DNA of 64,000 nt from Zopfochytrium polystomum (lineage: Eukaryota > Chytridiomycota > Chytridiomycetes > Chytridiales > Chytridiaceae), in assembly GCA_025765615.1 (NCBI GenBank), contig JAIVFJ010000177.1:1-64000 (forward strand). The letters are read 5' to 3'. Shown here one piece after another: positions 1 through 8,357 of this stretch. Below the pieces are notes generated by a model. It was given only the letters and a program-made list of their open reading frames with translations, was not told the DNA's origin and searched no databases. Numbering within the stretch: the stretch's first letter is position 1; the number at the start of each line of letters is the position of its first letter. The position numbers and the translations under genes were made by a program.

Positions 1-2
1 CC

Positions 3-254
3 ATTCCAGGCAGAGTTGTTCCTCCTCCTCCTCCAGTTGAGGTAGAAGGTGAAGAGGAATTTGAGGTTGAACAAATCTTGGATGCCAAGTGGTTTGGAAG
101 GACACTCAAGTTCCTTGTTAAGTGGAAAGGTTACTCAGATGCTGACAACACCTGGGAGCCTGAGTCAAACCTCACTCACTGCCAAGACCTTCTGCTCGAG
201 TTCAAGACCAGGTACCCCACCAAGTTGCAGAAGAGGCCTAAAAGGGGGAGATGA
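3..254 (+). CDS. 3' end of a Ty3/gypsy pol gene, chromodomain (partial)
   Basis: The frame is open from the window edge to a TGA at 252-254 that directly abuts the LTR at 255. It encodes the Pro-rich linker and C-terminal chromodomain of a chromovirus integrase; key residues are the aromatic cage-type positions in FEVEQILDAKW and the KWKGY and NTWEPE motifs. The same segment recurs at the end of elements 1 and 2. In this family the chromodomain steers integration toward modified histones. The 5' part lies outside the window, so this is the tail of a third copy (element 0) joined to element 1 through a shared LTR. The last codons form a purine tract (AAAAGGGGGAGATGA) that probably also serves as the polypurine tract for plus-strand priming. 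Confidence 0.9.
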   Translation: MPGRVVPPPPPVEVEGEEEFEVEQILDAKWFGRTLKFLVKWKGYSDADNTWEPESNLTHCQDLLLEFKTRYPTKLQKRPKRGR

Positions 255-273
255 TGTTATGAATCACCCTCTG

Positions 274-381
274 GAAACCTCTGGAACCTTCTAGAACATT
301 CCTTCATGGAACCTTCTGGAACCTTCTGGAACCTTCTAGAACATTCCTTCATGGAACCTTGTGGAACCTTCTGGAACCTTC
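274..381 (+). promoter_or_regulatory. Phased heat-shock-element array in the LTR (22 modules)
   Basis: The U3 part of the LTR is a run of 22 five-base modules in one unbroken register, starting every 5 bp from 274 to 379. Eighteen are exact GAA or TTC cores; the exceptions are CTC at 279, TCA at 304 and 349, and TTG at 359. Modules 309-346 form eight consecutive alternating perfect units; GAACCTTCTAGAACATTC is part of it. nGAAnnTTCnnGAAn is the established binding site of the heat-shock transcription factor. The array ends 110 bp upstream of the TATA box. Equivalent arrays lie at 2871-2978, 5639-5746, 8369-8476 and, inverted, in 8607-8959. Confidence 0.8.
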
Positions 382-491
382 TTTGCTTTCCTGACTTGTC
401 TTGTTGTCATTGGTATCATTGGTATCATTGTATTACTAATTGCTCTTTCTGGAACTTTCTTGGAGTCTTGACAAGGAACACTCTCAAAAGG

Positions 492-537
492 TATAAAAGG
501 GGGATGGGGGACCTGTCCCATCCCTCAAGTGAATTAT
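492..537 (+). promoter_or_regulatory. LTR TATA box and predicted transcription start
   Basis: TATAAAAG lies at 492-499. The predicted RNA 5' end is near 529, where GTGAATTAT (529-537) is the exact complement of the primer-binding site at 610-618. The 37-bp spacing from TATA suits a fungal promoter. The start site is an inference from that complementarity. Confidence 0.6.
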
Positions 538-607
538 TGTTTCCAATACAATCATCACTCCTCTCAGTTCCTTGTCTGCCTTGTCCTGTCCTGCCCTGTT
601 CCTGACA

Positions 608-618
608 TCATAATTCAC
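608..618 (+). other. Probable self-priming primer-binding site
   Basis: Directly after the LTR come two bases (TC, as expected for bases trimmed by integrase) and then ATAATTCAC at 610-618. This is the reverse complement of GTGAATTAT at 529-537 in the same LTR, close to the likely RNA 5' end. No tRNA 3' end with TGG is apparent. The same arrangement is at 3205-3215 in element 2. It matches the Tf1/sushi mode in which the RNA 5' end folds back as primer. Confidence 0.55.
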
Positions 619-647
619 TTCACCCTCTCCCACTACTCTCTGCCATC

Positions 648-1565
648 ATGTCTGACCCAAACAACACCTTCCCTGATGCAACTGCCTTCCAAGCCTTGAT
701 GGACCAATTACAAGCCCTCTCAAGACAGACACACCAACTTCAAGAACAAGTCCTTCACCAGCAGCACCAGCTTCAACAACCAACTTCACCAACAAGAACA
801 TCAAGCTCTTCCCCTGCCTCAAGCCCAACCCAAGCAAGAGAGCCCAAGGTTCCCAGCCCTGACAAGTTCACTGGGCTGGCCAAAGACCTTAGGAACTTCA
901 TGGCCACTTGTGGAGAATTGTCATCCTTCTCCAACCTTCAAGATTTTCCCAGTGAGCAAGTCAAGGTTCTTTTCACAAGCACCCTCCTGTCTGGTCAAGC
1001 TCACATCATGGTACAGATCTCTCCAAGCACACCCACCACCCTGCAAGAGCTCTGGGAGGGGCTGGAAGCTACCTTTGGTGACCCCTACGCATCTTGGACA
1101 GCAAGATCCAAGCTCAAGCATATCAAGCAAGGAAAGCAATCTTGTGTGGCCTACACCTAACCAATTCAAGCAACTAGCCAGAGACTCTGGATACAATGAT
1201 GCAGCCTCTGATGGAGCTGTACCATGATGGTCTCCATGAGTCTATCCAAGACATGCTCTCCCAGTCTCTGCACATCCCTGAGACCTTGGAAGAGTACATT
1301 CTCCTTGCCATCAAGATTGACAGCAGACTCTACTCCAAGAGGCTGAAGCAAAGACAAGTAGGAACTACATCAAGACCTACCCCAGTTCCTCAAGCTCTTA
1401 CAGTTCCTGAACCCATGCAAGTGGATGCAGTTGAGACACTTCCTAAGGGTCCTCTGAGCCAAGAGGAGAAAACAAGGAGGGCCCAGCAGGGACTGTGTTT
1501 TTACTTGTGGCTCCAAGGAGCATGCTGTCAAGGACTTGCCCAAGGAAGAAGCACCCAAACTCCCA
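648..1565 (+). pseudogene. Broken gag of element 1
   Basis: The ATG at 648 starts MSDPNNTFPDATAF, almost identical to the intact gag at 3245. Compared with that copy it has several one-base insertions and losses (for example an extra C near 780 and an extra T in the zinc-knuckle region near 1505), and the first frame stops at 1158-1160. The CCHC knuckle is therefore split over frames. Element 1 cannot make a full Gag from this copy. Confidence 0.85.
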
Positions 1566-2851
1566 GGTCCAGGCTCACTGAGGGGCATTCCCTGGACCCC
1601 TCCTCCAAGCTTCCCTTTTTCATCAACCACCACCAGCACCCAAAACACCTCTCATATTCCAAGCCCACCAACTCACCATGGATGTCAAGATTCAACTCTC
1701 ACCCAAGTCAACCATCACAAACCAAGGCCCTTAGAGACTCTGGATCAGTCCTGCAACATCATTGATGCCACCCTTGCCAAGTCCTTGTGCCATTCCTACA
1801 ATCAAGAATCCACACCCCTCAAGGTCCACTTTGCCAATCTATGCTCTGTTCAAGGAAATCAGCCATGAAACCAAGCTAAACCTTCCACATCCAAGACTTT
1901 CCACCATCCATGGTCAATCTGGAAGTATTGGATCTTGGCTCACCCACATTCTCTGTCATCCCTGGGATTACCATGGCTGCAAGCCCAGAACCCTGCCATT
2001 GATGGGTCACTGGTCAAGTCCAAACCTCCACCAATCGGAACAGTCACCCAAAACTCAAGTCAAGCCCCCAAGTCTCATGCTCTCAAGCCCTTGATTCAAG
2101 ATTCACAGCCAGCCAAGACTCAAGTTCCACAGTTCACAGTTCACAGTCAAGATTCAAGTAGAGCTCATAGAGCTCACAGTCATGGCCATGACTCTTGTTC
2201 ACAGAACCCACAGTCAAAGATTCAAGTACCACAGTTCACAGTCCACATTCAAGATTCAAGTTCCACAGCTCACAGTCTTTGCCAAGAACAGAACTCTCAG
2301 TCAAAGATTCAAGAATCACAGTTCCCAGTCAAGAATTCAAGCCCCACTGCTGAGGAGCACGACAACCTGGACCCATCAGAACTTTTGCTGGCATCCAAGC
2401 TACCAAAAGAATATCTCCCTTATGCTGATGTGTTTTCCAAGACCAAGGCAGACCTGCTACCAGCTCAGAGGCCTTATGACTGTGAAATCCCACTCAAGGA
2501 TGAAACTTGCAGCCCACCTTTCAAGCCACTGTACCACCTCTCTCCACCAGAAGCCAAGGCCCTCCAAGAATACATTGAAGAAATGCTGAACAAGGGATTC
2601 ATCCAACCTTCCAAGTCACCAGCTGGAGCTCCCATCTTTTTTGTCAAGAAGAAGGATGGGGGACTGAGACCCTGTGTGGACTACAGAGATCTCAATGAGA
2701 TGACAGTCAAGAACCGCTATCCACTGCCTCTCATCTCTGAATTACTGGACAAACTGAGCCATGCAAGGATATTTTCCAAGATTGACCTCAGAGGTGCCTA
2801 CAATTTGGTCAGAATTAAGCCCCAGGATCAATGGAAGACTGCCTTCAGATG
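1566..2851 (+). pseudogene. Element 1 pol, N-terminal part (protease and start of RT)
   Basis: The protease region is frameshifted (the DSG motif of the aspartic protease appears near 1738 as RDSGSV). From about 1935 a single frame is open to the insertion point. It contains a Ser/Gln-rich linker of repeated 'QDSQ'-like units and then the beginning of the reverse transcriptase ([36 protein letters not shown]), ending at KTAFRC where element 2 is inserted. The remainder of RT resumes at 5973. Confidence 0.85.
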
Positions 2852-3204
2852 TGTTATGAATCACCCTCTGGAAACCTCCGGAACCTTCTAGAACATTCCT
2901 TCATGGAACCTTCTGGAACCTTCTGGAACCTTCTAGAACATTCCTTCATGGAACCTTGTGGAACCTTCTGGAACCTTCTTTGCTTTCCTGACTTGTCTTG
3001 TTGTCATTGGTATCATTGGTATCATTGCATTACTAATTGCTCTTTCTGGAACTTTCTTGGAGTCTTGACAAGGAACACTCTCAAAAGGTATAAAAGGGGG
3101 ATGGGGGACCTGTCCCATCCCTCAAGTGAATTATTGTTTCCAATACAATCATCACTCCTCTCAGTTCCTTGTCTGCCATGTCCTGTCCTGCCATGTTCCT
3201 GACA
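2852..3204 (+). repeat. Family-A LTR (copy 2), 5' LTR of element 2
   Basis: It starts TGTTATG and ends CTGACA, with the same heat-shock modules (2871-2978) and TATAAAAG near 3089 as copy 1. It is followed by the same TC plus ATAATTCAC primer-binding site. Confidence 0.93.
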
Positions 3205-3244
3205 TCATAATTCACTTCACCCTCTCCTACTACTCTCTGCCATC

Positions 3245-4168
3245 ATGTCTGACCCAAACAACACCTTCCCTGATGCAACTGCCTTCCAAGCCTTGATGGA
3301 CCAATTACAAGCCCTTTCAAGACAGACACACCAACTTCAAGAACAAGTCCTTCACCAGCAGCACCAGCTTCAACAACAACTTCACCAACAAGAACATCAA
3401 GCTCTTCCCCTGCCCCAAACCAACCAAGCAAGAGAGCCCAAGGTTCCCAGCCCTGACAAGTTCACTGGGCTGGCCAAAGACCTCAGGAACTTTATGGCCA
3501 CTGTGGAGAATGTCATCCTTCTCCAACCTTCAAGATTTCCCAGTGAGCAAGTCAAGGTTCTTTTCACAAGCACCCTCCTGTCTGGTCAAGCTCAATCATG
3601 GTACAGATCTCTCCCAAGCACACCCACCACCCTGCAAGAGCTCTGGGAGGGGCTGGAAGCTACCTTTGGTGACCCCTACGCATCTTGGACAGCAAGATCC
3701 AAGCTCAAGCATATCAAGCAAGGAAAGCAATCTTGTGTGGCCGACACCAACCAATTCAAGCAACTAGCCAGAGACTCTGGATACAATGATGCAGCTCTGA
3801 TGGAGCTGTACCATGATGGTCTCCATGAGTCCATCCAAGACATGCTCTCCCAGTCTCTGCACATCCCTGAGACCTTGGAAGAGTACATTCTCCTTGCCAT
3901 CAAGATTGACAACAGACTCTACTCCAAGAGGCTGAAGCAAAGACAAGTAGGAACTACATCAAGACCTACCCCAGTTCCTCAAGCTCTTACAGTTCCTGAA
4001 CCCATGCAAGTGGATGCAGTTGAGACACTTCCTAAGGGTCCTCTGAGCCAAGAGGAGAAAACAAGGAGGGCCCAGCAGGGACTGTGTTTTTACTGTGGCT
4101 CCAAGGAGCATGCTGTCAAGGACTGCCCAAGGAAGAAGCACCCAAACTCCCAGGTCCAGGCTCACTGA
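3245..4168 (+). CDS. Gag polyprotein of element 2
   Basis: The 307-residue frame starts at an ATG 40 bp after the 5' LTR. The N-terminus is Gln-rich with a probable coiled coil (residues about 15-60, LQALSRQTHQLQEQV). The middle is the retrotransposon Gag capsid-type domain (FTGLAKDLRNFMATVEN, SWYRSL, SRLYSKR-like basic region). A CCHC zinc knuckle, CFYCGSKEHAVKDC, is near residue 283, followed by a basic tail. It forms the virus-like particle and binds element RNA. It overlaps the downstream pol frame, which is -1 relative to it, by 84 bp. It is the only intact gag here and could package RNA in trans. Confidence 0.9.
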   Translation: MSDPNNTFPDATAFQALMDQLQALSRQTHQLQEQVLHQQHQLQQQLHQQEHQALPLPQTNQAREPKVPSPDKFTGLAKDLRNFMATVENVILLQPSRFPSEQVKVLFTSTLLSGQAQSWYRSLPSTPTTLQELWEGLEATFGDPYASWTARSKLKHIKQGKQSCVADTNQFKQLARDSGYNDAALMELYHDGLHESIQDMLSQSLHIPETLEEYILLAIKIDNRLYSKRLKQRQVGTTSRPTPVPQALTVPEPMQVDAVETLPKGPLSQEEKTRRAQQGLCFYCGSKEHAVKDCPRKKHPNSQVQAH

Positions 4169-5619
4169 GGGGCAATTCCCTGGACCCTCCTCCAAGCTGC
4201 CCCTGTTTCATCACCACCACCAGCACCACAAACACCTCAGATTCCAAGCCCCACCAACTCACCATGGATGTCAAGATTCAACTCTCACCCAAGTCAACCA
4301 TCACAACCAAGGCCCTTATAGACTCTGGATCATCCTGCAACATCATTGATGCCACCCTTGCCAAGTCTTGTGCCATTCCTACAATCAAGAAATCCACACC
4401 CCTCAAGGTCCACTTTGCCAATCATTCTCTGTTCAAGGAAATCAGCCATGAAACCAAGCTAAACCTCCACATCCAAGACTTTCCACCATCCATGGTCAAT
4501 CTGGAAGTATTGGATCTTGGCTCACCCACATTCTCTGTCATCCTGGGATTACCATGGCTGCAAGCCCAGAACCCTGCCATTGATTGGGTCACTGGTCAAG
4601 TCCAACCTCCACCAATCGGAACAGTCACCCAAAACTCAAGTCAAGCCCCCAAGTCTCATGCTCTCAAGCCCTTGATTCAAGATTCACAGCCAGCCAAGAC
4701 TCAAGTTCCACAGTTCACAGTTCACAGTCAAGATTCAAGTAGAGCTCATAGAGCTCACAGTCATGGCCAAGACTCTAGTTCACAGAACCCACAGTCAAAG
4801 ATTCAAGTACCACAGTTCACAGTCCACATTCAAGATTCAAGTTCCACAGCTCACAGTCTTTGCCAAGAACAGAACTCTCAGTCAAAGATTCAAGAATCAC
4901 AGTTCCCAGTCAAGAATTCATGCCCCACTGCTGATGAGCACAGAAGGACAGACCTTGCACCTGAAGGGGGAGATGGTTTCACCCCACCATCCAAGACACA
5001 CCTTTCACTGCTTCCTGACAGTGTGTGGGCCTATGCTATTTCCAAGGACCCCAAGCCTCACAAGATTCAAATCAGCCAAGAAGAGGAAAAACTTGAGATA
5101 CTCAAGACAAGGCATGATGCAGCAACAGCTGGACACCCAGGAGAGCACAAGACATATGAGCTTGTTTCCAGAGACTTTTACTGGCCAGGCATGAGGAAGA
5201 ACTTGCAGACCAAAAGACCAAGTCCCAAGCTAGACAACCACAAGTTGGGACCTTTCAAGATCTTGGAGCAAATCAATCCAGTCACCTTCAAGCTGGATCT
5301 CCCTGCATCCATGAAGATCCACCCAGTTTTCCATGTCATCCTTTTGGAGAAGTTTGTGGCCAATTCCATTCCAGGCAGAGTTGTTCCTCCTCCTCCTCCA
5401 GTTGAGGTAGAAGGCGAAGAGAAATTTGAGGTTGAACAAATCTTGGATGCCAAGTGGTTTGGAAGGACACTCAAGTTTCTTGTTAAGTGGAAAGGTTACT
5501 CAGATGCTGACAACACCTGGGAACCTGAGTCAAACCTCACTCACTGCCAAGACCTTCTGCTCGAGTTCAAGACCAGGTACCCCACCAAGTTGCAGAAGAG
5601 GCCTAAAAGGGGGAGATGA
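4084..5619 (+). CDS. Deleted pol of element 2 (protease - integrase ends - chromodomain)
   Basis: The frame is open for 511 codons and has no ATG start of its own; it overlaps gag in the -1 frame, so it is probably made by -1 frameshifting in 4084-4168 (no canonical slippery heptamer is obvious). In order: aspartic protease with ALIDSGSSCNIID (from about 4309), a Ser/Gln-rich linker, a fusion to the RNase H/integrase junction (RRTDLAPEGGD), the integrase zinc-binding segment cut after FYWPGMRK, then the integrase C-terminal region and the chromodomain (KWKGYSDADNTWEPE). RT, RNase H and the DDE core are absent. Both junctions keep frame. Ends at TGA 5617-5619, abutting the LTR. Confidence 0.85.
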   Translation: MFLLWLQGACCQGLPKEEAPKLPGPGSLRGNSLDPPPSCPCFITTTSTTNTSDSKPHQLTMDVKIQLSPKSTITTKALIDSGSSCNIIDATLAKSCAIPTIKKSTPLKVHFANHSLFKEISHETKLNLHIQDFPPSMVNLEVLDLGSPTFSVILGLPWLQAQNPAIDWVTGQVQPPPIGTVTQNSSQAPKSHALKPLIQDSQPAKTQVPQFTVHSQDSSRAHRAHSHGQDSSSQNPQSKIQVPQFTVHIQDSSSTAHSLCQEQNSQSKIQESQFPVKNSCPTADEHRRTDLAPEGGDGFTPPSKTHLSLLPDSVWAYAISKDPKPHKIQISQEEEKLEILKTRHDAATAGHPGEHKTYELVSRDFYWPGMRKNLQTKRPSPKLDNHKLGPFKILEQINPVTFKLDLPASMKIHPVFHVILLEKFVANSIPGRVVPPPPPVEVEGEEKFEVEQILDAKWFGRTLKFLVKWKGYSDADNTWEPESNLTHCQDLLLEFKTRYPTKLQKRPKRGR

Positions 5620-5972
5620 TGTTATGAATCACCCTCTGGAAACCTCTGGAACCTTCTAGAACATTCCTTCATGGAACCTTCTGGAACCTTCTGGAACCTT
5701 CTAGAACATTCCTTCATGGAACCTTGTGGAACCTTCTGGAACCTTCTTTGCTTTCCTGACTTGTCTTGTTGTCATTGGTATCATTGGTATCATTGCATTA
5801 CTAATTGCTCTTTCTGGAACTTTCTTGGAGTCTTGACAAGGAACACTCTCAAAAGGTATAAAAGGGGGATGGGGGACCTGTCCCATCCCTCAAGTGAATT
5901 ATTGTTTCCAATACAATCATCACTCCTCTCAGTTCCTTGTCTGCCATGTCCTGTCCTGCCATGTTCCTGACA
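5620..5972 (+). repeat. Family-A LTR (copy 3), 3' LTR of element 2
   Basis: It follows the purine tract AAAAGGGGGAGATGA, starts TGTTATG and ends CTGACA; the target duplication AGATG follows. It carries the heat-shock array (5639-5746) and TATA box. Confidence 0.93.
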
Positions 5973-8357
5973 AGATGCAAATACGGTCACTTTGAGTACT
6001 TGGTCATGCCCTTTGGACTTACCAATGCTCCAGCTATTTTCCAAGGCATGATGAATGACATCTTCAGGGATATTCTGGACCTTTTTGTCATTGTCTACCT
6101 GGATGATATCCTGGTATTTTCATCTGACACTGCAAGCCATATGGGACATGTCAAGACTGTCTTGGAGAGTCTCAGACAGCATCACCTCTATGCAAAGCTG
6201 GAGAAGTGTGAATTCCACAAGACCTCCATTGAGTTTTTGGGGTTCATTGTGTCTGACAAAGGGATCTCCATGGCACCAGACAAGATCCAAACTATTCTTG
6301 AATGGAAGGCTCCAAATTCCATCAAGGATGTTCAAAGCTTCCTTGGATTTTGCAACTTCTACAGAACCTTCATTGCCAACTATTCTGCCATAGCCAAGCC
6401 TCTCACTGATCTCACCAAGAAGACCACCAAGTTTGAATGGACCCCAGCAGCAGAGCAAGCCTGGCTAGCTCTTAAGACAGCAACCACAAGTGCACCACTC
6501 CTTAAGCATGTGGATCCCTTGCTTCCCTTCACCTTGGAAACTGATGCCTCAGACTATGCCCTTGGCGCTGTTCTGTCCCAGCCAAGCTCTCAGGACCCCT
6601 CTGCTCCTCTGCATCCAGTGGCATATTACTCCAGGAAGCTGAACAGTGCTGAGTGTAACTACACAGTCCATGACAAGGAGTTGCTTGCAATTGTGGAAGC
6701 ATTCAAATTCTGGAGACACTACTTGGCTGGTTCTAAAAACATCTCTGTCTATTCGGATCACAAGAACCTCACCTTCTTCAGGGCAAGGAGGTTGCTCAAG
6801 CAGAGGCATGCCAGGTGGGCTGAACTGCTCTCTGAGTATGACTTTAAGCTGTGCTATTCTCCTGGCCACCTTAACACTGTGGCTGATGCCCTGTCAAGAA
6901 GAACAGACCTTGCACCTGAAGGGGGAGATGGTTTCACCCCACCATCCAAGACACACCTTTCATTGCTTCCTGACAGTGTGTGGGCCCATGCTATTTCCAA
7001 GGACCCCAAGCCTCACAAGATTCAAATCAGCCAAGAAGAGGAAAAACTTGAGATACTCAAGACAAGGCATGATGCAGCAACAGCTGGACACCCAGGAGAG
7101 CACAAGACATATGAGCTTGTTTCCAGAGACTTCTACTGGCCAGGCATGAGGAAGTACATCAAGAACTATGTCAGCAGCTGTGAAACCTGTCAAAGAAACA
7201 AATCCAGCAGACACAAGCCCTATGGACTTCTGGAGCCCCTCCCAATTGCCATCAGCCCTTGGTCATCAATATCCATGGACTTCATTGTGAAACTGCCCCC
7301 ATCCCATGGATTTGACTCTATCCTTGTTGTCATCTGCAGAAGGACAAAGTTGGCCCATTTCATCCCCTGCACTGAGAATATAGATGCACAAGGAACAGCA
7401 GACCTGTTTTTGCAGCACATATTCAGGCTCCATGGGCTGCCTCAGTCAATCGTCAGTGACAGAGGACCACAGTTCAGATCTCAATTTTGGAAAGCACTCA
7501 CAGCAGCCCTTGGAATCAAGTCTCAACTGTCAACTGCTTATCACCCTCAGACTGATGGACAAACAGAAAGAACAAACCAGACTCTGGAGCAGTATTTGAG
7601 GTGCTATGTCAGCTATCAACAGGATGATTGGCCCACCCTCCTTCCACTGGCAGAATTTGCTCTCAACAATTCTCTCCACTCAAGCACCCAGCTATCTCCT
7701 TTCTTTGCAACCTATGGCTTCAATCCAAGAGGAGATCTTCTGGGACAAGAGACCCTATCCAATGTCCAAGCTCCTGCTGCGGCTTCACACTTACATAAGC
7801 TCAAGATCATCAGCACCTTCCTGGACTCCACCCTGAAGCAAGCCCAAGAAGATGCCTCAAGATTTGCCAACACTCACAGAATGGACCATGACCTTGCTGT
7901 GGGTCAGCAAGTTTGGCTTCTGAGGAAGAACTTGCAGACCAAAAGACCAAGTCCCAAGCTAGACAACCTCAAGTTGGGACCTTTCAAGATCTTGGAGCAA
8001 ATCAATCCAGTCACCTTCAAGCTGGATCTCCCTGCATCCATGAAGATCCACCCAGTTTTCCATGTCAGCCTTTTAGAGAAGTTTGTGGCCAATTCCATTC
8101 CAGGCAGAGTTGTTCCTCCTCCTCCTCCAGTTGAGGTAGAAGGTGAAGAGGAATTTGAGGTTGAACAAATCTTGGATGCCAAGTGGTTTGGAAGAACACT
8201 CAAGTTCCTTGTTAAGTGGAAAGGTTACTCAGATGCTGACAACACCTGGGAGCCTGAGTCAAACCTCACTCACTGCCAAGACCTTCTGCTCGAGTTCAAG
8301 ACCAGGTACCCCACCAAGTTGCAGAAGAGGCCTAAAAGGGGGGAGATGATGTTATGA
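5973..8357 (+). CDS. Element 1 pol, C-terminal part: RT, RNase H, integrase, chromodomain
   Basis: About 794 codons continue element 1 from the insertion point (the open frame extends back into the LTR). Visible parts: RT palm with FGLTNAPAIFQ and the YLDD catalytic box (VIVYLDDILVF); RNase H with TDASDYALGAVLSQ and KELLAIVEAFKFW; integrase zinc finger with the HHCC residues ending SSCETCQR; integrase core with SMDFIVKLP, VSDRGPQF and TDGQTERTNQTLEQ giving the D,D,E triad; a GPF-type C-terminal module (KLGPFKI) and the chromodomain. An extra G before the end (8341 region) shifts the last residues, so the stop is at 8355-8357 inside the 3' LTR. Separated from its start by element 2, it is not expressed as one protein. 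Confidence 0.9.
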   Translation, partial: RCKYGHFEYLVMPFGLTNAPAIFQGMMNDIFRDILDLFVIVYLDDILVFSSDTASHMGHVKTVLESLRQHHLYAKLEKCEFHKTSIEFLGFIVSDKGISMAPDKIQTILEWKAPNSIKDVQSFLGFCNFYRTFIANYSAIAKPLTDLTKKTTKFEWTPAAEQAWLALKTATTSAPLLKHVDPLLPFTLETDASDYALGAVLSQPSSQDPSAPLHPVAYYSRKLNSAECNYTVHDKELLAIVEAFKFWRHYLAGSKNISVYSDHKNLTFFRARRLLKQRHARWAELLSEYDFKLCYSPGHLNTVADALSRRTDLAPEGGDGFTPPSKTHLSLLPDSVWAHAISKDPKPHKIQISQEEEKLEILKTRHDAATAGHPGEHKTYELVSRDFYWPGMRKYIKNYVSSCETCQRNKSSRHKPYGLLEPLPIAISPWSSISMDFIVKLPPSHGFDSILVVICRRTKLAHFIPCTENIDAQGTADLFLQHIFRLHGLPQSIVSDRGPQFRSQFWKALTAALGIKSQLSTAYHPQTDGQTERTNQTLEQYLRCYVSYQQDDWPTLLPLAEFALNNSLHSSTQLSPFFATYGFNPRGDLLGQETLSNVQAPAAASHLHKLKIISTFLDSTLKQAQEDASRFANTHRMDHDLAVGQQVWLLRKNLQTKRPSPKLDNLKLGPFKILEQINPVTFKLDLPASMKIHPVFHVSLLEKFVANSIPGRVVPPPPPVEVEGEEEFEVEQILDAKWFGRTLKFLVKWKGYSDADNTWEPESNLTHCQDLLLEFKTRYPTKLQKRPKRGEMML

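Larger units (their letters stand above)
255..607 (+). repeat. Family-A LTR (copy 1), 353 bp, shared by two tandem elements
   Basis: The repeat begins TGTTATGAATC and ends TTCCTGACA. The limits are fixed by the two copies with clear target duplications (2852-5972 and 38904-39211). It is the 3' LTR of the upstream partial element and the 5' LTR of element 1, the arrangement left by LTR-LTR recombination or insertion into an LTR. It holds the heat-shock-element array, a TATA box and the probable transcription start described separately. Confidence 0.93.
2852..5972 (+). mobile_element. Element 2: internally deleted, non-autonomous chromovirus
   Basis: The insertion has two 353-bp LTRs (2852-3204 and 5620-5972) in which I see one difference, so it is recent. 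It sits in the RT of element 1 with a perfect 5-bp target duplication, AGATG at 2847-2851 and 5973-5977. Inside are an intact gag and one long second frame in which RT-RNase H and the integrase core are missing. Against element 1, the first deletion removes the equivalent of 2361-2851 plus 5978-6896 (1410 bp), the second 7147-7920 (774 bp). The second has an 8-bp direct repeat, TGAGGAAG, at its ends. It must use enzymes from intact relatives to move. Confidence 0.9.

Noticed and set aside
4084..4168. Programmed -1 frameshift site in the gag-pol overlap
   Set aside because: The frames are -1 related, so a shift is likely, but TGTTTTTAC and other candidates do not fit X XXY YYZ in the gag frame. 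I do not name a slip site.
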